64,000 bases of DNA from Candidatus Anammoxibacter sp. (GTDB taxonomy: Bacteria; Planctomycetota; Brocadiia; Brocadiales; Anammoxibacteraceae). The notes below the pieces were generated by a model, which was not told the origin of the DNA, did no database searches, and worked only from the letters and a program-made list of their open reading frames with translations. Position numbers and translations under genes: made by a program. Below are positions 43,134 through 49,771 of the stretch, one piece after another (position 1 is the stretch's first letter; every line of letters starts with the position of its first letter). The DNA lies in contig JAIQZQ010000115.1 of assembly GCA_021777105.1 (NCBI GenBank), positions 1 through 64,000 on the forward strand, given 5' to 3'.

Positions 43134-43490
43134 ATGGTTATTAATAATCTAAAAGGCGCTCCAAACCTGACAAAAACCGAAAAAGAGGCGATTTCTGAAT
43201 TTGTTTCCATTTCGAGGCAACAATTAGGGTCCTTGATAAAAGAGATCATTTTGTTTGGGTCCAAGGTCAACGGCAAAAGCGATGAATTCTCTGATATAGA
43301 TATCCTGTTTGTTCTCAACAGGGTTTCATGGGATATAAAGGAGTTGATTTCAGAGATAGCGGCTGATGAAAATATAAAAAATAACGTGCTTATCTCCACT
43401 TTAAGATATAGCGTTGATGATTGGGAGAATCCGGTTATAAAATCATCGCCTTTTGCGGTTGCTGTTAGAAATGAGGGGATAAGGTTATGA
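43134..43490 (+). CDS. MNT-type nucleotidyltransferase (antitoxin of a HEPN-MNT pair)
   Basis: The chosen ATG (43134) gives 118 residues; the frame is open a further 50 codons upstream but without protein character. The minimal nucleotidyltransferase motif FGSKVNGKSDEFSDIDILFV contains the GS and DxD residues. In HEPN-MNT modules this protein AMPylates or otherwise neutralises the HEPN RNase. Its stop overlaps the next start (ATGA). The partner gene is truncated. Confidence 0.8.
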   Translation: MVINNLKGAPNLTKTEKEAISEFVSISRQQLGSLIKEIILFGSKVNGKSDEFSDIDILFVLNRVSWDIKELISEIAADENIKNNVLISTLRYSVDDWENPVIKSSPFAVAVRNEGIRL

Positions 43491-43582
43491 CCCCTGAACA
43501 GAAAGAACTTGCAAAGCACAGGTTTGAACGGGCGGAAGATACACTTGCGGAAGCAATAGACGAACTTTCCGAACCCTTATAG
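43487..43582 (+). pseudogene. Truncated HEPN toxin, 31 codons
   Basis: This short frame starts in the ATGA overlap with the nucleotidyltransferase gene and reads KELAKHRFERAEDTLAEA, the first helix of HEPN-domain toxins. It then stops at TAG after 31 codons. Normal HEPN partners are about 120-140 residues with an RxxxxH site, absent here. Repeat copies begin 25 bases after the stop, so loss by repeat-associated deletion is likely. Confidence 0.65.
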
Positions 43583-43607
43583 CATAGAAAAACAATTGTT
43601 AAAGAAT

Positions 43608-43662
43608 GGTTCCAAAACACCGATTTTGTAACGCAATTGCGCCGGCAACTCTGTTTCCAATC
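43608..43662 (-). repeat. Three-copy repeat, copy 2
   Basis: Closely matches 42841-42892 (shared CAAAACACCGATTTTGTAAC, then GCAATTGCG and ACTCTGTTT). It lies just after the truncated HEPN frame. Confidence 0.65.
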
Positions 43663-43690
43663 TACTTCATCCTGAACAGATCCACACGAA

Positions 43691-43796
43691 AAAAGCAAAA
43701 GCGTATTAACCACTAATCTGCGCTAATCTACACTAATATAAAAGCAAAAACATGCCCACGAAAACGCGCGAAAAGACACGAAAAAATACGAAATTA
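43691..43796 (+). repeat. Repeat of about 100 bp, copy 2
   Basis: Matches 42709-42806 closely, in the same orientation. The two copies bracket the nucleotidyltransferase and truncated HEPN genes. Confidence 0.75.
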
Positions 43797-43860
43797 AAAG
43801 CAATTGCAAAAGCATGGAGCGTTACTTTTACGAATCGTTCCAAAACTTCGATTTTGTAAC

Positions 43861-43976
43861 TCAATTGCGCCGAAAACTCTGTTTCCAGTCTTCGGCGCTA
43901 TCAAGTATATTGCCAATCACCTCTAAAATGATTGACGTGCCTATTACGGCCACTTTTAAGATTTCTGCTTTTATAT
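43861..43976 (-). pseudogene. Remnant of a paralogue of the small gene at 48468
   Basis: The minus-strand reading KAEILKVAVIGTSIILEVIG, then NILDSAEDWK, closely parallels EVEILKNGVIGLSIILEIVG, then NILDDVEG, in the 69-residue protein at 48468-48677. The first 30 codons are missing, and the frame ends at a TGA inside the third copy of the three-copy repeat (43835-43890). It begins directly after the stop of the upstream antitoxin gene. Confidence 0.6.
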
Positions 43977-44345
43977 AAATCTATCAATAGGAACGTCAAA
44001 GATGAGGCTCAGTTTTTTGGCTACTTCTTTGCTGATACTTCGTTTGCCGTTTTCCATGTCGGATATCTTTTGCCTTGTGTATTTTCCAAGCTTTTTGCCC
44101 AATTCAGATTGACTAACGCCTATATTTTCCCTGTATATTTTTAATGTATCACCGGGAGTTATCGCTTTTTTAATCTCTTTGTGCCAATTTGTCTCAAAAA
44201 CATTTAGAAGCTCATCTTCGTCTTCAAGAACATTTACGTCTTTGCCGAACTTGCCCCTGATGTAATCAAGCACATCAGGCGGTATATTGCCCTTTATCTC
44301 AAAAAGAGTATTTTTAGTACGGCGCTTTTTCACGGCTGCCAACAT
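43971..44345 (-). CDS. XRE-family helix-turn-helix protein, orphan antitoxin-like
   Basis: The 124 residues end with a clear Cro/C1-type helix-turn-helix (about 68-118): GVSQSELGKKLGKYTRQKIS, then DMENGKRSISKEVAKKL. The first 60 residues are a variable acidic region (FEIKGNIPPDVLDYIRGKFG). The layout is that of HigA- or MqsA-like antitoxins and small phage repressors. No toxin gene adjoins on either side, so it is an orphan, or its partner was lost. AGGTG lies at suitable distance before the ATG. Confidence 0.75.
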   Translation of the reverse strand: MLAAVKKRRTKNTLFEIKGNIPPDVLDYIRGKFGKDVNVLEDEDELLNVFETNWHKEIKKAITPGDTLKIYRENIGVSQSELGKKLGKYTRQKISDMENGKRSISKEVAKKLSLIFDVPIDRFI

Positions 44346-44485
44346 AATACACCTCTATAGTTATTGTTGTTTTGCGATGTTTCCAACATTGTACCCCTGA
44401 TTAGGGTACAGACAAACAAAATTTAAGACATGTCTGTTTTCTGATGGGGTATTTATAATTACAAGGCTTATCAATCCCGATCCAT

Positions 44486-44546
44486 TCTGGTTACAAAGCC
44501 CCTGCTTTGTAACCGGCAATTCGAGAAGGGCCGGCTTCGCGTTGTT
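44486..44546 (+). repeat. REP-type palindrome doublet, copy 2
   Basis: GGTTACAAAGC and GCTTTGTAACC are perfect 11-base arms around a four-base loop. They are followed by a CGAGAAGGGCCGGCTTCGCG unit. Confidence 0.75.
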
Positions 44547-44698
44547 TAGGGGACGCGCAAAAATCTAATGAATTTTAAACCTATTTTACTATGGCATTGA
44601 CAAAGCAAAATATATAAAATTTAGTGTTATAATACAATAATAAGACGGGAAACTACAAACAAGACCCGTGCCGTTAGCCCATATGGCCTGATTTGAGT

Positions 44699-44725
44699 TT
44701 GACAATTTATCCTTATTGTTATAAT
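44699..44725 (+). promoter_or_regulatory. Sigma-70-type promoter for a candidate small RNA
   Basis: A perfect TTGACA (44699-44704) and a perfect TATAAT (44720-44725) are separated by 15 bases, slightly short of the optimum. Transcription would start near 44732 and run into the structured segment that follows. Confidence 0.6.
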
Positions 44726-44731
44726 ATTAAA

Positions 44732-44893
44732 TCCGTTATTTATGCGCAGCCCCTTAATTGCTAAACCGGAAATAACATTTGCTACTTACCGAAAGGCGCA
44801 AAACCATCTTTTAGATGTCCCGTAGGCGGTAGTAAATCTCAAAGCCCAGTGGTCTCTTACCTTTATGGTGTTTGATAGCTGGGCTTTTATTTT
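44732..44893 (+). ncRNA. Candidate small non-coding RNA of about 160 nt
   Basis: A promoter-like pair lies directly upstream and a terminator-like stem downstream (AAAGCCCAG at 44841-44849 pairing with CTGGGCTTT at 44879-44887, then TATTTT). The interval has no gene except a 27-codon frame without a Shine-Dalgarno sequence. Inside, ACCGAAAGGCGCAAAACCAT followed by CTTTTAGAT suggests local stems with a GAAA loop. It vaguely recalls the core of c-di-GMP-I riboswitches, but the required conserved bases are not all there and no gene follows downstream on this strand. A known RNA class could not be assigned. Confidence 0.45.
44841..44893 (+). terminator. Terminator-like hairpin
   Basis: A perfect nine-base stem with a 29-base loop, followed by a T-rich tail. 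It also separates the candidate RNA from the convergent small frame ending at 44896. Confidence 0.5.
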
Positions 44894-44895
44894 GC

Positions 44896-45138
44896 TTAAA
44901 AAGTGGAAATAAAAAACAGTTTTCTATCCTTGCCGTCCAGTTCTTCCCTGATATGAACGTTTACAATAACACCTTTAGGTGTTGCGCCTCTGTATCCATA
45001 AGACATTCCGTTTTGAGTCTTTTGTTTAGTGGTTAAGTCTGTAGCGCTTACTTTGGTTATTAGTTCTATGCCCGCAAAAAAACTTTGCTTTCGCCTGGTT
45101 TTACCTCTTCTGTTTTTTTGTACTTCTAAATATTTCAA
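44896..45138 (-). CDS. Small hypothetical protein
   Basis: This is an 80-residue frame from a TTG, with no clear Shine-Dalgarno sequence. The product is basic at the N-terminus (NRRGKTRRKQSFF) and ends GKDRKLFFISTF, a hydrophobic close that looks protein-like. It may be the C-terminal fragment of a larger lost gene or a small toxin, but it is not recognised. Confidence 0.35.
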   Translation of the reverse strand: MKYLEVQKNRRGKTRRKQSFFAGIELITKVSATDLTTKQKTQNGMSYGYRGATPKGVIVNVHIREELDGKDRKLFFISTF

Positions 45139-46107
45139 AAGAAAGACGGGTCATTTATTAAACGCTTTACAATAGACTCTTTTTTTCCTGTTAATAAAAT
45201 CATTGATTTCCTTCTGCAGGAGAGTTCCATGCTTACGAGAAACTTCAGTTTTTAATTTAATTATGCCCACTATATTTTTGAATTGATTTAATACGTTAAA
45301 TATAAATTTAATGATTTAAAATAAAATATTAAGCTGTTTGGATTTTGCTATTGCTTCACATAATATCATCTTTGAATCCGGCTTCCTGGCGCAATATGCA
45401 AATAAAAAATCAAGGGAAGTTGATTACCGGAACATCAGTAACACGATATTGCATAATCGTGTTGCTGATGTCAATGATATTTCCCCTTTTTTCTGATTTG
45501 CGCAAGAATAACTTCAGAGTCCCTGATCTCACGGATTTTCATTGATACCAAGTCCCGTGTATTATTTCATCAAAATACAGCTAACATGCCGCAAATAAAA
45601 GGGTTATGTTTTATTGATTTGGTTTATTCCTGATACCATCAAAATTTGGTATCACATAAAAATCCTATCCAAATTTTAGCAAAGTTTTATAACTAACTGA
45701 CACTTATATAGTTATGACAAATTTGTTAAACATGGGATCCTGAGCTCTGAACTTGGTATATATGGCTTAGATTTAAGTTGAATTTTCATCCTCTGGCCAC
45801 AAAGGGCCGGCTCCGCGTTAGAAAGTGAATGTAAAATTAAAACTAGCTGGTAAATAACTTTACAATTATTAGTAATCAAATCAATACAACTCCTTATATA
45901 CATTATGTTTTACTCTTTTGTGGCCTTGATTACACCACTCCATTAGAAATCGTAATATATTTTCTTTAGAAATAGTTTATCTAACACCACGATACCTCAT
46001 CAAGTTCCTAATAGACAGACATCAAACATAATGATAAAATCGTACGTTAATATACAGGCGTCAAACAGGTTCTGTATAACCGGTTAAATTTACAAGATAA
46101 TAATACT
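45139..46107. other. Long AT-rich gap
   Basis: Nearly 1 kb without a supported gene on either strand. It contains the strong hairpin at 45432-45471 and a degenerate REP fragment near 45787-45820 (GGCCGGCTCCGCG). It resembles decayed sequence between toxin-antitoxin remnants. Confidence 0.5.
45432..45471. repeat. Strong hairpin, 16-bp arms with one mismatch
   Basis: ACATCAGTAACACGAT pairs with ATCGTGTTGCTGATGT around an eight-base loop, with one mismatch (T opposite G). A T-rich run (CCCCTTTTTTCTG) follows 15 bases later. It could be a terminator-like structure, an operator or a recombination site; no gene is close. Confidence 0.65.
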
Positions 46108-46872
46108 ATGGAAAACAAAAAAGCTATTCAACTATATAGGCAAGGCAGAGAACAGTATGAACAAAATCAATTTGTTCAGGCATTAAAATGTTTTGAGGAA
46201 TCAATTATATTTGACCCTAAATACGTAGAATCTTGGTATGGTAGAGGGAAAGTTCTTAATAACATAGGGCGACACAATGAAGCAATTGATGCTTTTGACA
46301 AGGCCATTGAAATCGACACAAAAAACGCTTACCCTTGGAATGGCAAAGGAAATGCGCTTGATAATCTGGGCAAAAAAAATAAAGCAATTGATGCTTTTGA
46401 CAAGGCTATTGGAATTGACACAAAATTCGCTTACCCTTGGAATGGTAAAGGAAATGCGCTTCGTGACATAGGCCGACACAATGAAGCTGTTGATGCTTAT
46501 GGCAAGGCTATTGAAATTGACCCAAAATACGCTTCCCCTTGGAATGGTAAAGGAATTGTACTTGATGATCTAGGCAGACAGAATGAAGCAATTGATGCTT
46601 TTGACAAGGCCATTGAAATTGACCCGAAATTCGTAGAGGCTTGGCATGGTAAAGGAAATGCGCTTTATGCCCTAGGCAGACAAAATGAAGCAATTGATGC
46701 TTATGACAAGGCCATTGAAATTGACCCGAAATTCGCAGAGCCTTGGTTTAATAAAGGTATCCTTTTTAAAAAAATATACAAATATTTCGATGCGCAAAGT
46801 TGTTTAATGCGTTCATATATACAATCGCCCTGTTGGCATCGTCCGCAACTGTATTGGCGGCAAAGGTGTTAA
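46108..46872 (+). CDS. TPR-repeat protein
   Basis: The 254 residues are almost entirely tetratricopeptide repeats of 34 residues (form AIDAFDKAIEIDPKFAxPWN, then GKGNAL), a protein-protein interaction scaffold. Repeats 2-6 are nearly identical in DNA (102-base period, about 46264-46770), indicating recent expansion. No signal peptide is seen. The last 25 residues (SPCWHRPQLYWRQRC) do not look like a TPR cap, whereas the +1 frame from 46800 does read like a continuation. A frameshift near 46800 is therefore likely. Confidence 0.8.
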   Translation: MENKKAIQLYRQGREQYEQNQFVQALKCFEESIIFDPKYVESWYGRGKVLNNIGRHNEAIDAFDKAIEIDTKNAYPWNGKGNALDNLGKKNKAIDAFDKAIGIDTKFAYPWNGKGNALRDIGRHNEAVDAYGKAIEIDPKYASPWNGKGIVLDDLGRQNEAIDAFDKAIEIDPKFVEAWHGKGNALYALGRQNEAIDAYDKAIEIDPKFAEPWFNKGILFKKIYKYFDAQSCLMRSYIQSPCWHRPQLYWRQRC

Positions 46873-47018
46873 GATATTTTAAACCCAACAATATGAAAAA
46901 AACTACTACCTATACGGAATATAAAAAAGATTTTATAAACTTTGCGCGAAAAAAAGAGAAAGATAAAGAAGATTATCCTGTTGTTGATTTAAATAATCTT
47001 TTAGATGTGATTGAGTAA
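46800..47018 (+). other. Possible frameshifted C-terminal continuation of the TPR gene
   Basis: This frame overlaps the TPR gene's last 72 bases and continues 146 bases beyond it. It encodes FNAFIYTIALL, a Lys-rich middle and the acidic end DYPVVDLNNLLDVIE. Joined to the TPR frame at 46800 it would give a plausible helical cap. It could equally be a separate small frame; there is no Shine-Dalgarno sequence. Confidence 0.35.
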
Positions 47019-47117
47019 AGAAGGCTTCGTAGTGTGGTGTCTTAAATATTAAGAAGTTGATAAATGAAAAAGCGAAACAATTTAAGAAGCTCCTGTTTCG
47101 AGTTCGATAGCGAACAG

Positions 47118-47186
47118 AGCTGTAATTACACGCGAAGCTGGGGCTTCTTGAATTTCCGGTTACCAAGCAGGGGCTTGGTAACTAGG
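47118..47186 (-). repeat. REP-type palindrome doublet, copy 3 (inverted)
   Basis: CGCGAAGCTGGGGCTTCTTG followed by GTTACCAAGC ... GCTTGGTAAC, the reverse order of the doublets at 41.7 and 44.5 kb. The 47019-47350 gap contains nothing else supported. Confidence 0.7.
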
Positions 47187-47350
47187 GTTTCGTTTGAAAT
47201 AATTTCTTAGGTTTCTGCTATGCCAATGGCGGGCTTTGCCCTGAGGATAAACTATTCATCGCCCTTGTTACTGCTAGCCGGATGAGCGCCCCGGTTGGTT
47301 CAAGTCTCACGACTTGGCAAGCCTCATTATGGATTTGCTTTTTCGTCGGT

Positions 47351-47635
47351 TTATAGCTGCGCTAATAACTTGCTATATTCTGAATGTGATCCAACCCAAA
47401 ACCAAATAATTTCAGAATCCTGAAGTATTCCCGCCGCGCGATAATCGTCTGTAATTCTTACAGAGTAAACCGGTCTTGTAGAATGAACCCTTTTAAAATG
47501 CAAACTTGGATAAAATGGGTCTTGCTTGAAAACAGAATATGCTTTATTAGTTTTTTCCTGGATTTCTATTGGCAGGTGTGAAAAAAGCTTTTTAAAACGC
47601 GCATTTTTATAAGAAATCATAAGCTCTTCACTCAA
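47351..47635 (-). CDS. RelE/ParE-superfamily toxin
   Basis: The 94 residues have the RelE/ParE-like fold signature: FKKLFSHLPIEIQEKTNKAY, LHFKRVHSTRPVYSVRITDD, YRAAGIL and a C-terminal FWVGSHSEYSKLL. Members inhibit translation by mRNA cleavage or inhibit gyrase; which applies here is not clear. It overlaps the antitoxin stop (TTGA) at its TTG start; ATG 47620 is the alternative. Confidence 0.82.
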   Translation of the reverse strand: MSEELMISYKNARFKKLFSHLPIEIQEKTNKAYSVFKQDPFYPSLHFKRVHSTRPVYSVRITDDYRAAGILQDSEIIWFWVGSHSEYSKLLAQL

Positions 47636-47838
47636 AGAGGTGTGGTTTTTCCTTTTTTATGATCATCTAACGCTTCGTCAGCAAGCATGGACAATACATC
47701 CTCTGATTCCGCGAATAATTTGTCCCATTTTTTCTCCGCCGACAACTCTTTAAGTATCTGTTTTGCAATGATATTTTGCTCTAAATCCGGGAGTTTCTCC
47801 GCTTCTTTAAATGCTTTTTCTAACATGCTAGTCATAAC
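47632..47838 (-). CDS. Antitoxin of the RelE/ParE-type pair
   Basis: ATG 47838 with AAAGGA upstream gives 68 residues: TSMLEKAFKEAEKLPDLEQN, KKWDKLFAESEDVLSML and a basic end. Short helical, acidic-middle antitoxins of this sort commonly precede RelE-like toxins. The upstream open frame to 47913 is not needed. Order and overlap support the pairing. Confidence 0.78.
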   Translation of the reverse strand, partial: VMTSMLEKAFKEAEKLPDLEQNIIAKQILKELSAEKKWDKLFAESEDVLSMLADEALDDHKKGKTTPL

Positions 47839-48054
47839 ATCGCATCCTTTCACAATTAAGCCCTTAAACAACCAAACCTGCGATAATGTTTTTAAGTCTG
47901 ATGGGATTAACATCTAAGTAATATAATGTTGTTATCCTTTGTAACAATATTATTCAGTGTCTAATCTTATAAATCAAGAAAATAACGATTAGGAAGCAAC
48001 TTTACAAATGGTGGTTGCCAATGGGATGTTGTTAGTCGTCGTCATCTTTGGAGC

Positions 48055-48318
48055 TCAAATAAGATTTTCACGTTTTGATTCCCATTTTTTTTTGATATTT
48101 TCATGAGAAATAAAACGCCCGTCTTTGGCTGCGTTTAATCCTTGATTGATGGCGTCAATTTGTCGGCTTTGTAGTTCGCAATATTGCTCAATGGCTTCTT
48201 CAGCCAGAAATGTTTGTGATCGGCCCGTTGCTTCTGCAAGGCAAGCGAGTTTCTTTTTTAATGTTTTATGAATTCGAAGATCCCCGGACTCTTTTTTGGT
48301 TGTCTGTGTTGTTGCCAT
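48055..48318 (-). CDS. Ribbon-helix-helix antitoxin-like protein, orphan
   Basis: The ATG at 48318 gives 87 residues, with GGGA upstream. LRIHKTLKKKLACLAEATGR then SQTFLAEEAIEQY is a ribbon-helix-helix of the CopG/ParD type. The tail DAINQGLNAAKDGRFISHEN is typical of ParD antitoxins. The expected ParE toxin should follow at lower coordinates, but only 140 bases remain before the next gene and no frame is there. The toxin appears lost. Confidence 0.75.
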   Translation of the reverse strand: MATTQTTKKESGDLRIHKTLKKKLACLAEATGRSQTFLAEEAIEQYCELQSRQIDAINQGLNAAKDGRFISHENIKKKWESKRENLI

Positions 48319-48467
48319 TGTTATTTCCCGCAAATTAGATAATGATATAGATTCATCTACAAGTATATCATTGCGCTTCTTAAAATCAAGCATTTATGAT
48401 TATGAAATAAATATAAAGCGCAAATTTGACAAGGGTTTTATTCTTCATAACAGTTCCCCTTGTTCAA

Positions 48468-48677
48468 CTATTCGGCTCGCTTAGTAATGGAGCCCTCCAC
48501 GTCGTCCAGTATATTGCCGACTATTTCTAGGATGATTGAGAGGCCTATTACGCCATTTTTTAAGATTTCAACTTCTTTGTTGCTTTGGCTTGCCAGATCG
48601 TTTAAAAAGGCGATGAGGGATTTGGCGTAGGCGAGTTGATCAATTGGGTTTGTTGAGGATTCCTTAAATTGAAACAT
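48468..48677 (-). CDS. Small helical hypothetical protein
   Basis: The 69 residues are preceded by AAAGGCGG at good spacing. The sequence is mostly helical, with a hydrophobic segment GVIGLSIILEIVGNILDD. A truncated paralogue lies at 43861-43976, so this is a small repeated gene family of the toxin-antitoxin zone. The function is not recognised; a toxin-antitoxin-like role is possible only by context. Confidence 0.55.
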   Translation of the reverse strand: MFQFKESSTNPIDQLAYAKSLIAFLNDLASQSNKEVEILKNGVIGLSIILEIVGNILDDVEGSITKRAE

Positions 48678-48723
48678 CTGTTTTTCCGCCTTTCTTTTTT
48701 GTTAAATGGTGGACGTAAATGAT

Positions 48724-48778
48724 ACGAGGCGGAGCCTCGTTGGACGGTGCGTAACAAAGCGGGCGCCTTGTAACGAGC
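48724..48778. repeat. Two REP-like palindromes
   Basis: ACGAGGCGGAGCCTCGT (seven-base arms) is followed by GTAACAAAGCGGGCGCCTTG, then TAAC. They directly precede the operator-like palindrome. Confidence 0.55.
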
Positions 48779-48818
48779 ACGATATTGGTATATTTCATGT
48801 GTAATATACCAATATCGT
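48779..48818. promoter_or_regulatory. Perfect 16-bp inverted repeat, operator candidate
   Basis: ACGATATTGGTATATT and AATATACCAATATCGT are perfectly complementary around eight bases. The TTGGTAT element recurs at 48831-48836, touching the -35 box of the promoter that follows. Repeated TTGGTAT half-sites suit binding by the ribbon-helix-helix protein encoded just downstream. Confidence 0.65.
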
Positions 48819-48835
48819 CAAGTTAATATTTGGTA

Positions 48836-48864
48836 TTGACATTACCATTTGTACCTGATATAAG
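48836..48864 (+). promoter_or_regulatory. Promoter of the small RHH gene
   Basis: TTGACA (48836-48841), a 17-base spacer and TATAAG (48859-48864), followed by AAGGAGG at 48873-48879 and the ATG at 48884. This is a near-consensus sigma-70 promoter under the operator-like palindrome. Confidence 0.7.
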
Positions 48865-48883
48865 GATTTGTTAAGGAGGCAAA

Positions 48884-49045
48884 ATGAAACAAGACCAAAA
48901 ACTTATTATTCAAGTATCAAAAGAGCTTATTGACAAGATTGATGATTACCGCTTTGCAAATCGCGTTAATTCAAGGGCGGAGGCCGTCAGGCAATTAATA
49001 GAGATGGGCATTGCCGGGCAAAAGAAGGAGCCTAAAAAGAGGTAG
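48884..49045 (+). CDS. Small ribbon-helix-helix DNA-binding protein (53 residues)
   Basis: The product begins MKQDQKLIIQVSKELIDKID and continues DYRFANRVNSRAEAVRQLIE, a complete ribbon-helix-helix (beta strand LIIQV, then two helices). A short Lys-rich tail follows. AAGGAGG stands five bases before the ATG. With its own consensus promoter and a 16-bp inverted repeat directly upstream, it is very likely autoregulated. No toxin gene follows. It may be an orphan antitoxin or a solitary repressor. Confidence 0.75.
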   Translation: MKQDQKLIIQVSKELIDKIDDYRFANRVNSRAEAVRQLIEMGIAGQKKEPKKR

Positions 49046-49192
49046 GGCAGGCGAACTTTAGCCGGCGCAGTTTTGTAGACTACTTTTACTGGTTTTGGCC
49101 GCAAAAAGCTGTGCCTCATAGGCAAACCGCAAAAGTTTTTAAAACGTTTCGGTTCAGACTACAAGTCTGAACCAGCAGCCGGCATCCAGAGG

Positions 49193-49771
49193 CTAAGACT
49201 CTTCATTAAGATTATCAATAGTTTTCTTGTAACAATCCGGGCAAACTCCGTGGGTGGGCGCATAATCAGTGTGCCTTTCAAGGTATTCGTCCAGAAACAG
49301 CCAGTCGCCGGTCCCATGCTCCCTGTTTGTGTCGTCCCTGATCTTTTTACAAAAACTACAAAGCGGCATAAACTTCTCAAAAGCTTTAATTTGCATCTTC
49401 ATTTCAAATTTTTCAAAACAGCCCGCTACCCTGAAAAATATCTCTTCGTTTTTGCAAGGCTTAAGCAAGTAATCCGACGCGCCGGACCTCAACGCTTTTA
49501 TGGCAGTGTCAAGCTCGCCGTGGCCGGTTATAATTATTACCATTGTTTCCGGCTCAATCTGTTTTACTCTTTCCAGCGTCTCTATGCCGCTAATGCCGCC
49601 CATCATCAGGTCGGTGATTACAAGTTGAAACTTTTGCGATTTAAAGATCTCCAGCCCTTTTTCGCCGCTTTCGGCCATTTCAACTTCATAGCCTTTCTTT
49701 TTAAGCGCCCTTCCCAGGCCTTTTCTAATGGCCTCTTCATCATCAATGATTAATATTGTCCTTTTTTCCAC
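49193..49771 (-). CDS. Response regulator with Cys-rich C-terminal domain
   Basis: The receiver domain (about 4-120) has acidic DDE at 10-12, phospho-acceptor D54 (LVITDLMM) and Lys in LLKP. The C-terminal part (135-192) carries LCSFCKKIRDD, GTGDWLFLDEYL and HGVCPDCY. This paired-Cys output is seen in many deltaproteobacterial regulators; its role is unknown, probably zinc binding. The start is GTG, overlapping the kinase stop by one base (TAGTG) with AGGAG upstream, so the two are co-translated. Confidence 0.88.
   Translation of the reverse strand: MEKRTILIIDDEEAIRKGLGRALKKKGYEVEMAESGEKGLEIFKSQKFQLVITDLMMGGISGIETLERVKQIEPETMVIIITGHGELDTAIKALRSGASDYLLKPCKNEEIFFRVAGCFEKFEMKMQIKAFEKFMPLCSFCKKIRDDTNREHGTGDWLFLDEYLERHTDYAPTHGVCPDCYKKTIDNLNEES

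Noticed and set aside
44776..44840. c-di-GMP-I riboswitch
   Set aside because: The CCGAAAGGCGCAAAACC string is suggestive, but the conserved GGCAAACC and GGGACGCAAAGC blocks are not both present and no gene follows on that strand.
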